DNA of 64,000 nt from Bernardetia sp. (GTDB taxonomy: Bacteria; Bacteroidota; Bacteroidia; Cytophagales; Bernardetiaceae): contig JAHDBD010000012.1 in assembly GCA_020630575.1 (NCBI GenBank), forward strand, positions 103,473 to 167,472. The letters run 5' to 3'. Each line of letters starts with the position of its first letter. Position 1 is the first letter of the stretch. A model generated the notes under the pieces. That model saw only the letters and a program-made list of their open reading frames with translations, made no database searches and was not told where the DNA came from. This document shows positions 1 to 8,389 of this stretch, in pieces. The translations under genes and the position numbers were made by a program.

Positions 1-473
1 TTTTGCTGTATTGCTTTTTGTTCTTCAATATACTCTGTTGGAGTCAAATGCTTTACCAGTTTAATTTCTTGACGAATAGAACTTCCCTCTTCAATAAAAG
101 GAGGGCGAGGCTGACCTTGTACAAAAATAGAATCTGAATGGATAAACATTGTAACACTATCTCCAATTCTACCTTTTTCCATTAATATTTTTACAATACC
201 CATTTTTGTATTGTTTGAATCACTCAAATCTATCATTAAAGGAAAATCTTCTGTGTATGTATCACGAAGTAAAGAGTCTGTACTATTATAGATTTTCATA
301 GAGATTTGAACTACGCTAGAGTCACTAAGTTCCTGTCCTTCTCCACGCTGACGAAGCATATAACGAATTCCGTCAAGTTCTTTTTCTTTATTAAGTGAGT
401 CTGAATTACAAGACCACATAGTAGCACTAATAAGAGCAAATAGTATAGAACGATATAAAAAAAGAGATTTCAT
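1..473 (-). CDS. FKBP-type peptidyl-prolyl isomerase-like lipoprotein (3' end outside window)
   Basis: The reading frame is open from an ATG at 473 to the window edge, giving 157 residues of an incomplete protein. It begins with a short basic start, a hydrophobic stretch and a lipobox ending ATMWSC, so it should be a lipoprotein. The following region has an extended beta-rich character with the GDSV-type and RxPPF-type stretches seen in FKBP-like proteins of Bacteroidota. In this phylum an FKBP-type lipoprotein related to gliding protein GldI commonly sits beside a DHH phosphoesterase gene, which is the case here. The catalytic half lies outside the window, so isomerase activity cannot be judged. 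The product name rests on gene order and general resemblance. Confidence 0.6.
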   Translation of the reverse strand, partial: MKSLFLYRSILFALISATMWSCNSDSLNKEKELDGIRYMLRQRGEGQELSDSSVVQISMKIYNSTDSLLRDTYTEDFPLMIDLSDSNNTKMGIVKILMEKGRIGDSVTMFIHSDSIFVQGQPRPPFIEEGSSIRQEIKLVKHLTPTEYIEEQKAIQQ

Positions 474-609
474 TTTTTGTTTGTTAGATAAAATAACTAG
501 AATAAATAATAATATTGAAATAGAGTACATTGAAACTAGCCTACAAAGGTCTAATATAAAAGCCAAAGTAGAAAAGATTTATGGAAAATTAAATTTAAAT
601 GTAGGATAA

Positions 610-1629
610 TTAATGTGTAGTTGTGAGTTCTGAACGATGCTCTTCGATAAGTTTCTCAAAATATGTTACTACTTTATCGACAGGCTCTGTACTTCTTCCT
701 CCTGCTGCATTGTGATGACCACCACCTCCAAAATAAGTACGAGCAAAATCAGCTACTGAAAATGTTCCAACAGAACGAAAAGACATTCTGACTTCATTGC
801 CATAATCAATCAAAATTGCAGCAAATTCAATTCCTTCAATAGAGAGGGCATAGTTTACAATACCTTCTGTATCACCCGACTGAGGATTGTATTTGCGAGT
901 ATCTTTTTGTTTTAAAACAAAGTAAGCTGTTTTTAAATCCTGTCTGACAGTCAAACAACTTGAAAGTGCATGTCCTAAAAGACGAATTCTATTTTCGGTA
1001 TTGCTATCATAAATCATACGTTGAACATACGAAGAATCTAAACCCATATCTATCAAATCGGCTGCAATACGATGTATTTTTCCTGTTGTATTAGGGTGTT
1101 TGAAAGAAGCTGTATCCGTCATAATACCTGCATACAAACATTGAGCTATCGGAATATCTATCAAATGTCTATCATTCATCAATAGAATAAGGTCATAAAC
1201 TAATTCTGCTGTTGCTGCTGCTGTAATATCCCATAACTCAAAATGAGCAAAATCAGATTTACCTCTATGATGATCAACCATCAAAATAGGTGTATCAGGA
1301 TTTTTTTCTATAAAAGAATCTAAAGGAGCTGTTCGATTAGGACTAGAAAAATCCAAACAACAAATCAAAGTAGATTCAGCAACTAACATCTCAACTCTTT
1401 GATGTGTTGCTTCTGAATAGACAACTACTTTATCATTGTCAGACATCCAATTCAGAAAGTCAGGATATTCAGTAGGCGAAATAACTGTAGCTTGATGATT
1501 TTTCTTTTGTAAATAAAGAGATAAAGCCAAACAAGAACCTAAAGCATCAGCATCAGGGCGTTGATGTGGAAAGATGACCACTTTTTGAGGAGTGCTTAAA
1601 AGTTCTGCTAGACCTGCTAAATTTTGCAT
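610..1629 (-). CDS. nrnA: DHH-family phosphoesterase, NrnA-type oligoribonuclease / PAP phosphatase
   Basis: This 339-residue cytoplasmic enzyme belongs to the DHH/DHHA1 family. It shows the first metal-binding motif HQRPDADALGS near residue 22, the diagnostic DHH triad in VDHHRGK near residue 118, and the DHHA1 substrate-binding motif GGGGHHNAAGG near residue 308. Length and motif order fit NrnA, which degrades 2-5 nt RNAs (nanoRNA) to mononucleotides and, in several species, dephosphorylates 3'-phosphoadenosine 5'-phosphate. The start is an ATG. It lies upstream of, and on the same strand as, the FKBP-like lipoprotein gene, 136 bp away, and the two may be co-transcribed. A -7-like element (TATCTTTG read on the minus strand, 1738-1745) lies about 110 bp upstream, without a clear -33 partner. 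Confidence 0.9.
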   Translation of the reverse strand: MQNLAGLAELLSTPQKVVIFPHQRPDADALGSCLALSLYLQKKNHQATVISPTEYPDFLNWMSDNDKVVVYSEATHQRVEMLVAESTLICCLDFSSPNRTAPLDSFIEKNPDTPILMVDHHRGKSDFAHFELWDITAAATAELVYDLILLMNDRHLIDIPIAQCLYAGIMTDTASFKHPNTTGKIHRIAADLIDMGLDSSYVQRMIYDSNTENRIRLLGHALSSCLTVRQDLKTAYFVLKQKDTRKYNPQSGDTEGIVNYALSIEGIEFAAILIDYGNEVRMSFRSVGTFSVADFARTYFGGGGHHNAAGGRSTEPVDKVVTYFEKLIEEHRSELTTTH

Positions 1630-1931
1630 TCAAATACGCTTAGTTAATAAATTTTGAAAATCAAGATAGTCTTTAATTTCTTACAAACTATATTATGTTA
1701 AAACTAAAGGAATCTAATTTTCATTAGAAAAACGTTACAAAGATACCAAAACTTTTGAGTTATTGATTTTTGTTTAGGTAGAAATTAGAATAAATTATTT
1801 TTCAAATCACAAATGTACCCTATTAATCCTTTTCTACAAATAATGCTATTTTATAATTTTTGAGAACAAGATAAGGTTTTAAAAGTTAGGTCTGCATACT
1901 ATATCTTATTACAAAGATAATTTTTTAAACT
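1630..1931. other. Intergenic region between divergent nrnA and GMC oxidoreductase genes
   Basis: This is 302 bp of AT-rich sequence with no credible reading frame. It should hold both promoters. Two copies of TTACAAAGATA occur (near 1735 and 1909). Read on the minus strand each gives TATCTTTG, which fits the Bacteroidota -7 consensus TAnnTTTG. I see no matching plus-strand element for the oxidoreductase gene. Confidence 0.4.
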
Positions 1932-3524
1932 ATGAAATCCAGTAAATCTAACCGAAGAGAGTTTCTTAAACTCTTAACCTATTCTACACTCGGAGTAGCC
2001 ACAACACCTATGTTGGCAAGTTGTGCTACTCTTTTTTCTACAAAAATGAAAAATAACGGATTCAAAAAAGCCATTGTTATTGGTAGTGGTTATGGTGGTG
2101 CAGTAGCTGCATTGCGCCTAACTCAAAAAAATATTCCTACTTTACTTATAGAAATGGGGCAAGAATGGAAACTAACACCCAAACACGATACATTTTGTAA
2201 AATGATTACGGCAGACAAACGCTCAAGCTGGAGAAGTTCTACACCTCATGCACCTATTACTATTCCTTTTTTTATCAAAAAATATGCAGGCGTTTTAGAT
2301 AAAGAAAAGCATCCTAATATGGATGTTTTCTTAGGACGTGGATTAGGAGGAGGTTCTTTGGTAAATGGAGGAATTGCTATTACACCAGATAAAAATTACT
2401 TTGAAAAAATACTTCCTTCTGTAAATAGCGAAGAAATGTTTGATAAATATTTTCCTTTAGCTAATAAGGCTTTGCGTGTCAATACTATCGAAGCTGATTT
2501 TTTTGAAGAAACTCCTTATTATCAGTTTTCAAGAATAGCTAGAGAAGATGCAAAAAAGGCAGGTTATCAAACCAAATTTTTTCCTAATGTATATGATTTT
2601 GAATACATGAAAAAAGAAGCAAAAGGAGAAGTTTATAAGTCAGCTCTAAACGGAGAAGTTATCTATGGAAATAATGCAGGAAAATGGACATTAGACAGAA
2701 CTTATATTGCTCAAGCACAAGAAACAAAAAACTTGGAAATCCGAACTTTATGCCAAGTAACCAACATAGAACAGCTTGAAAACGGACATTATAAAATTCT
2801 GATTACTAAGCTCAATACTAAAGGAGAACCTATTGCTCAGGAAACTTATACCTGTCAGTATTTATTTTTGGGTGCAGGAAGCATGGGAACTTCCAAACTA
2901 CTTATAAAATCGAAACATGAAGGAGGATTGTCAAAACTCAATGAAAAAGTAGGTCAAGAATGGGGAAGTAACGGAAATATAATGACAGGAAGAAATTTTG
3001 TAAATGCAACAGGAAGAAAACAATCTACTATTCCTGTTTTGGGAATAGATGGTTGGAACGATTCTGAAAACCCTATTTTTGCCGAAATTGCTCCTTTGCC
3101 TATGAATCTTGAAACTTGGACAACGCTTTATCTTGCCATTACTCAAAATCCAGAAAGAGGCTATTTTGCATATAATGAAATTACAAAAGAAGTTCAATTA
3201 ATTTGGAACAAAAATCAAAATGACCCAGCAAAACAGGCAGCTAAAAAATTTATTGATAGAATGAACAAGGCGAATGGAGGCACAAGGTCTCATTTATTAT
3301 TCAATAATGGGTATGGGGATGATTTTTGTTATCATCCTTTAGGTGGTTGTGTATTGGCAAAGGCAACTGATAATTACGGCAGAATAGAAAACTATAAAAA
3401 TTTATATGCCATAGATGGTTCTCTTATACCTGGAAGTGTGGGTGTAAATCCGTTTGTAACTATAACAGCATTGGCAGAACGAAATATGGATTATATTTTA
3501 AAAGAAGATGTTTTAAATGAATAA
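1932..3524 (+). CDS. GMC-family oxidoreductase, cholesterol-oxidase-like, Tat-exported lipoprotein
   Basis: This 530-residue flavoprotein of the glucose-methanol-choline family most resembles the cholesterol oxidase branch. The N-terminus has a twin-arginine motif (NRREFLK, residues 7-13), a hydrophobic segment and a lipobox ending LASC at Cys31, so it should be exported folded with FAD and lipid-anchored. The FAD-binding GSGYGG lies at residues 51-56. A second flavin-contact region, GRGLGGGSLVNGG, lies near residue 136. The C-terminus has the GMC signature with CYHPLGGC and DGSLIPGSVGVNPF. The family oxidises an alcohol, often a 3-hydroxysteroid, using oxygen. The natural substrate cannot be read from sequence. 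The gene appears to stand alone, with 240 bp before the next gene. Confidence 0.8.
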   Translation: MKSSKSNRREFLKLLTYSTLGVATTPMLASCATLFSTKMKNNGFKKAIVIGSGYGGAVAALRLTQKNIPTLLIEMGQEWKLTPKHDTFCKMITADKRSSWRSSTPHAPITIPFFIKKYAGVLDKEKHPNMDVFLGRGLGGGSLVNGGIAITPDKNYFEKILPSVNSEEMFDKYFPLANKALRVNTIEADFFEETPYYQFSRIAREDAKKAGYQTKFFPNVYDFEYMKKEAKGEVYKSALNGEVIYGNNAGKWTLDRTYIAQAQETKNLEIRTLCQVTNIEQLENGHYKILITKLNTKGEPIAQETYTCQYLFLGAGSMGTSKLLIKSKHEGGLSKLNEKVGQEWGSNGNIMTGRNFVNATGRKQSTIPVLGIDGWNDSENPIFAEIAPLPMNLETWTTLYLAITQNPERGYFAYNEITKEVQLIWNKNQNDPAKQAAKKFIDRMNKANGGTRSHLLFNNGYGDDFCYHPLGGCVLAKATDNYGRIENYKNLYAIDGSLIPGSVGVNPFVTITALAERNMDYILKEDVLNE

Positions 3525-3660
3525 ACGTGGTGTATTACATATTTCCTAGTCTGTGTAAATAGTAGAGTAAGTTTTTTGAATTAAAAATACTATTCATTCA
3601 CCTCCATTAGTTGTAGTGTTCCAAGTGACCAAAATAAATTGTATTTTTTGTATTTAACTT

Positions 3661-3734
3661 TTTAGTTTTGGTAAGAAATTCGTAAATCGTGTACGTGTGT
3701 CGTTGATCATTGTAATAGAATTGCCAAAACTAAA
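3661..3734. repeat. Inverted repeat upstream of the COQ4-like gene
   Basis: Perfect 11-bp arms TTTAGTTTTGG (3661-3671) and CCAAAACTAAA (3724-3734) enclose 52 bp. A second set of imperfect arms overlaps it: CGTTGATC (3701-3708) against GATCAACAACG (3735-3745), and AATTCGT (3677-3683) against ACGAATT (3743-3749). It ends about 30 bp before the next start codon. It could be a decayed mobile repeat or a regulatory fold in the 5' leader. Confidence 0.45.
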
Positions 3735-3764
3735 GATCAACAACGAATTCTTTTTTTCTATAAA

Positions 3765-4286
3765 ATGATACATCAACAAGAATGCAGTAGAACTATGAAC
3801 TTGCCTTTATCACATACTCGTAAAAAGCTTATTAGCTGGTTATTTGACTGGACAATGATTTTATATTGTAAATTCAAGAGAAAAGTAGCTTGGGGTATAA
3901 CTACCACTCAATTACTTGACATGCCATCTTATAGTTTAGGTTTTCATTTAGGGCAACTACTTCATAAAAACAAATTTGAACTCATACCTAAAGTAGAACG
4001 ACATGATATATATCATCTAGTTACTGGTTATGGCACAACTGTAGAAGAAGAGATTGCCTTGCAATATTGTTGCTTTGGAAATGGAAAGCGTACTCTTTAT
4101 CTGTATGGAGTTTTGCTAATAGGAACATTTCTACTGCCAGACTATATTTCAGATTATATTAAAGCCTATCAATTAGGTCGTAATGCCAATAGTTTTCATC
4201 ATTTTGATTACAAAGAACTACTTTCTGTAAATTATGAAAATTTCAGAAATGCTATTTTTGCTAAAACTCAATTTCCTATTGTATAA
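3765..4286 (+). CDS. COQ4-like protein
   Basis: This protein of about 173 residues carries the exact COQ4 metal-binding pattern HDxxH-x11-E: His80, Asp81, His84 and Glu96. It is followed by a hydrophobic helical stretch (residues 110-128) and a YQLGRNA-type segment that also recalls COQ4. In eukaryotes and some bacteria COQ4 acts in the late ring modifications of ubiquinone biosynthesis. Bacteroidota generally use menaquinone, so the role here is unclear. The first ATG is at 3765, but an in-frame ATG at 3795 (MNLPLS) would give a protein ten residues shorter and cannot be excluded. It is followed by 160 bp of non-coding DNA before hemF on the same strand. The family assignment is fairly secure from the motif; the substrate is unknown. 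Confidence 0.7.
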   Translation: MIHQQECSRTMNLPLSHTRKKLISWLFDWTMILYCKFKRKVAWGITTTQLLDMPSYSLGFHLGQLLHKNKFELIPKVERHDIYHLVTGYGTTVEEEIALQYCCFGNGKRTLYLYGVLLIGTFLLPDYISDYIKAYQLGRNANSFHHFDYKELLSVNYENFRNAIFAKTQFPIV

Positions 4287-4402
4287 AATTTTGTTTTTTA
4301 CACAGGCAAAAATGCGTTGAACAATTTTATTTAGTAAGGCATTAATGACACTCATATTATTTTTCACTCTGCTGCTTTTAAGATGATATTAAAATTAATT
4401 CT

Positions 4403-4410
4403 TATTTTTG
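4403..4410 (+). promoter_or_regulatory. Putative -7 element for hemF
   Basis: TATTTTTG matches the Bacteroidota TAnnTTTG consensus and lies 38 bp before the chosen hemF start. No clear TTTG was found at the expected -33 position, so this is tentative. Confidence 0.3.
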
Positions 4411-4448
4411 CATAAAATAAAATTGACACATTTCAAAAGACAAATAAC

Positions 4449-5384
4449 TTGAATAGCTTAGATACAACTACACAACTCTCAAACGATTTTACGCAGCACA
4501 AAACTCAAATCTCTACTTGGTTTCAAGGTTTGCAAAGCAGAATCTGTCAAGCATTAGAAGAAGCTGATGGAAAATCAAGTTTTCAAATTGATACTTGGGA
4601 ACGCAAAGGTGGTGGAGGTGGAAAATCTCGTGTTATCGAAAATGGAAATTTAATTGAAAAAGGAGGTGTTAATTTTTCGGCAGTTTTTGGAGAATCTCCT
4701 GCCCAAATGCTAAAACTTATGAAATTAGAACCTGCTGATTTTTTTGCAACAGGTGTTTCTATTGTTTTGCATCCAAAAAATCCACTTGTTCCGATTATTC
4801 ATATGAATGTTCGTTATTTTGAAATGAGCAACGGAATTTATTGGTTTGGTGGTGGTATTGACCTTACTCCTCATTATGTTTTTGATGAAGATGCAAAATT
4901 CTTTCATCAGTCTTTAAAGACAGCTTGCGACAAACATCATAAAAGTTATTACCCAGAATTTAAGAAAAAAGCAGATGATTATTTTTATATTCCTCACCGT
5001 AAAGAAACACGAGGTATTGGAGGAATATTTTTTGACCATTTGAAAGAACAAGAGGATATTACAAAACAAGACCGTTGGGATTTTGTCCGAGAAATAGGAG
5101 AAGCATTTGCACCAATTTATACTCAAATTGCCAATAAAAATAAAATTCTTCCTTTCACAAAAGAACAAACAGAATGGCAGCGCATACGACGAGGACGTTA
5201 TGTAGAATTTAATTTAGTTTATGATAGAGGAACAAAGTTTGGCTTAGAAACCGATGGAAGAACCGAGTCAATTTTGATGAGTTTGCCACCAGAAGCAAAT
5301 TGGCAATACGCACATGAACCCCAAAAAGGAAGTGAAGAAGAAAGAACTCTAGAACTTTTGAAAAAAGGAATTGATTGGGTTTAA
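4449..5384 (+). CDS. hemF: Oxygen-dependent coproporphyrinogen-III oxidase
   Basis: This 311-residue enzyme oxidatively decarboxylates coproporphyrinogen III to protoporphyrinogen IX in haem synthesis, using O2. Conserved HemF signatures are clear: RKGGGGGKSRVI near residue 47, EKGGVNFSAVFGE, HMNVRYFE, WFGGGIDLTPHY, then RGIGGIFFD and the C-terminal RRGRYVEFNLVYDRGTKFGL. No ATG lies between the upstream in-frame stop (4413) and the conserved domain. The start is therefore read as TTG at 4449, which puts a normal N-terminal extension before the first conserved block. The gene is followed after 41 bp by the VanX-like lipoprotein gene and may share a transcript with it. Confidence 0.93.
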   Translation: MNSLDTTTQLSNDFTQHKTQISTWFQGLQSRICQALEEADGKSSFQIDTWERKGGGGGKSRVIENGNLIEKGGVNFSAVFGESPAQMLKLMKLEPADFFATGVSIVLHPKNPLVPIIHMNVRYFEMSNGIYWFGGGIDLTPHYVFDEDAKFFHQSLKTACDKHHKSYYPEFKKKADDYFYIPHRKETRGIGGIFFDHLKEQEDITKQDRWDFVREIGEAFAPIYTQIANKNKILPFTKEQTEWQRIRRGRYVEFNLVYDRGTKFGLETDGRTESILMSLPPEANWQYAHEPQKGSEEERTLELLKKGIDWV

Positions 5385-5425
5385 TAATCATTAATTAACA
5401 TTTTTATTCATCATAAAAAACTCAA

Positions 5426-6223
5426 ATGAAAAATATATCCTATCTACTCCTGTCAATTTTATTAATTTCACTATTTTTTAGTTGTACAAATCAAGAGTCT
5501 AAAAAATTGCAAGCCAGTGAAGAAATAGAAAAAGTACGTCAAGATTCTATCAGAAAAATAGAAGCGCAAAGAGCCGAATTTATAGAAGATTCTTTAAAAA
5601 GAATAGAACTTCAAAAAGAGCTTCAAGCAAGAGAAGAAGCTGAAAAGCAAGCCTATTTTGAAAAATTAGAAGATTCTGCAATGGTCGAACTTATTGACTA
5701 TGATTCTAGCTTAGTTTTGGATATTCGATATGCAACAGAAAATAATTTTATGAAGCAAAAAGTCTATCCTTGTCCGAAAGCACTTTTAAGAAAAGTAGCA
5801 GCCGAAGCACTTTTTGAGGCTCATCAAAAATTTAAAGAACAAGGTTATAGAATCAAAATTTATGATGGATACCGTCCTTTGTCTGTGCAATGGATTTTGT
5901 GGAATACCACAACAAATAAAAATTATGTTGCCAATCCTAAAAAAGGCTCAAATCATAATAAAGGCTGTGCAGTCGATATGACGTTGGTAGATGCAGATGG
6001 AAACGAGTTGAATATGGGAACAGGATATGATTTTTTTGGAAAAGAAGCACATCATACCTTTACTGCTTTCCCTGCTAAAACAAAAGATGAAATTTTGAAA
6101 AATAGAAAGATACTAAAAACGATTATGGAAAGTGTAGGTTTTAAATCTATTTCGAATGAGTGGTGGCATTACGATTTTAAGATAAAATATCCTGTTTCAG
6201 ATACACCTTTGCCCTGTGAATAA
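5426..6223 (+). CDS. VanX-like D-alanyl-D-alanine dipeptidase lipoprotein (M15D)
   Basis: This 265-residue protein begins with a signal peptide and a lipobox ending FFSC at Cys20. A charged Glu/Lys/Arg-rich helical linker (residues 30-82, probably coiled coil) follows, then a VanX-type zinc peptidase domain. Catalytic and zinc residues are visible: Arg150 in YDGYRP, His177 and Asp184 in SNHNKGCAVD, and Glu245 and His248 in EWWHYDF. The family cleaves D-Ala-D-Ala dipeptide. Non-resistance homologues like this one probably recycle cell-wall dipeptide in the periplasm. No vanH or vanA homologue is nearby, so there is no reason to link it to glycopeptide resistance. Confidence 0.87.
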   Translation: MKNISYLLLSILLISLFFSCTNQESKKLQASEEIEKVRQDSIRKIEAQRAEFIEDSLKRIELQKELQAREEAEKQAYFEKLEDSAMVELIDYDSSLVLDIRYATENNFMKQKVYPCPKALLRKVAAEALFEAHQKFKEQGYRIKIYDGYRPLSVQWILWNTTTNKNYVANPKKGSNHNKGCAVDMTLVDADGNELNMGTGYDFFGKEAHHTFTAFPAKTKDEILKNRKILKTIMESVGFKSISNEWWHYDFKIKYPVSDTPLPCE

Positions 6224-6369
6224 TAGGTCAATGCTATTTATTCATAAGCCTTTTTTTGCTACTTTGTCGAAACAATGGATATTCTTAAAAGAAAAAGCAC
6301 ACTTTTTGAATTATAGGAATTATTAATTTACCAAAATCCAAATCTAAAAAACTTTTTATTTTTATAATT

Positions 6370-7344
6370 ATGATAAAAAAATATTGTTATACAAAAACAG
6401 TTTTTCTTCTCAGTTTACTCTGTTTTGTATTTTCCCTCTCAGCTTCAGCACAACAAGTTCCTATTCCAGAAGAAGTTTGTATGAATGGTTTTGAGCAGCA
6501 ACTTTATGCGCTCATTGATACGTATCGTGGTGAGAATGAAGCTCATAAAATAGAAGTTTCTAAAAAACTTACTTTTGTAGCCAAACTTCATGCAAGAGAT
6601 TTATATCACAACCGAATAGATAAAGATTCATGTAGTATGCAAAGTTGGTCTGATAAAGGCTTTTGGAATGCGTGTTGTTTTAGTGAAAGAGATAACTCAA
6701 AACAATCATGTATGTGGGACAAACCAAAAGAAATTACAGGATATGGAGGAAAAGCGTATGAAGTAATTTATAATGGAGGAAGTGAACCCAAACGAATTAT
6801 GGAACTTTGGAAAGGAAGTTCTTTTTATTCAGATATTCTAAAAAACTCAGGTCGCTATGCTGATAAAGATTGGGCTGCTGTAGGCATTGGACAATATAAA
6901 AATGTAACTGTAGTTTGGTTTGGAGAAGTAGAAGACGAAGATAAAGATGTGCAAAATTGTAGTGGTGCAGAGCCTGAATATGATTTGAAAAATGGAACAT
7001 TATCAACTTCTACTCAAGTTGCTGACAATGGAAGCAATGAGGTAACTACACTTACAGGAGATGACGAAAATACAGATGCTGATGCAGGAAGTACAAGCTC
7101 AAATACGGGATTAGAAAGTGGAAAATTTTATCTGATTTATGGAAGTTATTCTACACAAGAATACGCTGATGCTGCTGTCAGACAATTGAGTGGGCAGTTT
7201 CCACAAGCAAGAGTTATCACTACAAATGATAGCGACCGTTACAGAATTGCGCTTTACGAATACACTACCAAAGAAGAAGCACGAGATGCTCAAAACAAAT
7301 TAGATTATACGTATGTAGGTGCTTGGGTGCTTGCAGCAGAATAA
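6370..7344 (+). CDS. Secreted CAP-domain protein with C-terminal SPOR domain
   Basis: This 324-residue exported protein has a signal peptide ending SASAQ (about residue 27). A CAP/SCP-like domain covers roughly residues 35-200: helical start QQLYALIDTYR, then HARDLYHNRI, then the late AVGIGQYKNVTVVWFGE strand. An acidic Ser/Thr/Asp-rich linker covers about 205-250. A SPOR domain fills the C-terminus, starting FYLIYGSYSTQEYA. SPOR domains bind glycan strands of peptidoglycan lacking stem peptides. The CAP fold has no single biochemical role in bacteria. The combination suggests an envelope protein held at the cell wall or division site. Several cysteines in the CAP region could form disulfides. 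Confidence 0.75.
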   Translation: MIKKYCYTKTVFLLSLLCFVFSLSASAQQVPIPEEVCMNGFEQQLYALIDTYRGENEAHKIEVSKKLTFVAKLHARDLYHNRIDKDSCSMQSWSDKGFWNACCFSERDNSKQSCMWDKPKEITGYGGKAYEVIYNGGSEPKRIMELWKGSSFYSDILKNSGRYADKDWAAVGIGQYKNVTVVWFGEVEDEDKDVQNCSGAEPEYDLKNGTLSTSTQVADNGSNEVTTLTGDDENTDADAGSTSSNTGLESGKFYLIYGSYSTQEYADAAVRQLSGQFPQARVITTNDSDRYRIALYEYTTKEEARDAQNKLDYTYVGAWVLAAE

Positions 7345-7365
7345 TTTTAGAAATTTATTTTTCAG

Positions 7366-7408
7366 AAAAGCCTATTTGATTTTTATTAAATCAGATAGGC
7401 TTTTTTTA
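7366..7408 (+). terminator. Rho-independent terminator after the CAP-SPOR gene
   Basis: A 17-bp stem with one mismatch (7366-7382 against 7388-7404; core AGCCTATTTGAT / ATCAGATAGGCT) is followed by a run of T. It lies 22 bp after the stop codon. Confidence 0.85.
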
Positions 7409-7460
7409 TGCTTTTTAAAATAATAGAAACCACAACTAGACAAATAGCGTAAATACAAAA

Positions 7461-8225
7461 ATGAAAAATATCTTAACACTTACTGAAAACCAAACTCATT
7501 TCTTAGACGAAAAACGTAAAGACCCGATTACAGGAGATGGTTTTGAAATAGGTGATGAAATAGTTTTTTGTGCTGAGTGTAAGTCTGCTTTTTTAAAGGA
7601 GAGTTGGGAGTATATGGGAAATAAGCATTGTAATCAAAAACAAACACTTATTCAAATTCCTAAAAAGAGAAATCTAGAAATTAGAAAAGCAGAGGAGTGT
7701 AAATATCACACTCCGATAGCAACAGAAATAATTTTTTCTTGGATGGTAGATACAGTTATTTGGTTAATAATCAATATTTTGGTTTGGCAATTCTCAAAAG
7801 ACTACTTCGAAAATACATCAGTATTTTATAAAATAGTTGCCATACTTACACTCTTGCTAAAAGATAATAATTTGATAGTTACAAGTTTAGGTAAATTTGC
7901 TAGAGGAATAAGTATTGTATATCTCAAAAATCATAAAAAAGTAAGCCCGCTTTTATTTCCCTTGCGTCATGTTATTTCTTCCATTTCACTTGCTTTAGTA
8001 TTATTTGTCAATCAGGTAGAGCTTGTTATGAGCCTTGCTCCAGTTCTTTTTTGTATTTGTTTGTCAGATATACTATTTCAATTTGATAAAACTAGAAGAA
8101 TAATAGACTATATTTTGGGAACTGCTATAAGACAAGATAATGATGTAGAAGAAATCGATGTTTTTTTTCAAGAAGGAGGAACTTCTATATGGAATGGCTA
8201 TCAAGACCCGACTTCACTTGAATAG
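7461..8225 (+). CDS. Membrane protein: N-terminal RING-like zinc module plus RDD-type membrane domain
   Basis: This 254-residue protein has two parts. Residues 1-60 are a compact zinc-binding module: DPITGD at 21-26, C37-x2-C40, and H56-C57. It resembles prokaryotic RING/treble-clef modules, but the first cysteine pair of those is replaced by DPIT. Residues 85-210 hold at least three hydrophobic segments, with a GKFARGISIVYL stretch like the conserved core of RDD-family membrane proteins. The C-terminal tail is acidic. The first 60 residues align without gaps with the start of the protein encoded at 26658-27494, whose membrane part is different. The function is unknown. The RDD label is an inference from pattern. 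Confidence 0.65.
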   Translation: MKNILTLTENQTHFLDEKRKDPITGDGFEIGDEIVFCAECKSAFLKESWEYMGNKHCNQKQTLIQIPKKRNLEIRKAEECKYHTPIATEIIFSWMVDTVIWLIINILVWQFSKDYFENTSVFYKIVAILTLLLKDNNLIVTSLGKFARGISIVYLKNHKKVSPLLFPLRHVISSISLALVLFVNQVELVMSLAPVLFCICLSDILFQFDKTRRIIDYILGTAIRQDNDVEEIDVFFQEGGTSIWNGYQDPTSLE

Positions 8226-8389
8226 TTTTAAAATTATTATTTATGTTTTTTAATAAAAAATGTAAATAAATTGAATTGTATTAACATTTTTAAACAATTA
8301 ATAATTAAACCTTTCTTTCTAAGAAGTGTCTAATTAAATATTTCAAATTACTTTCTGTTGTTTAAACTTTTATTTTAATACTCTTTCTG

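Noticed and set aside
5426..6223. Glycopeptide-resistance role for the VanX-like gene
   Set aside because: No VanH or VanA partner and it is a lipoprotein; cell-wall dipeptide use is more likely.
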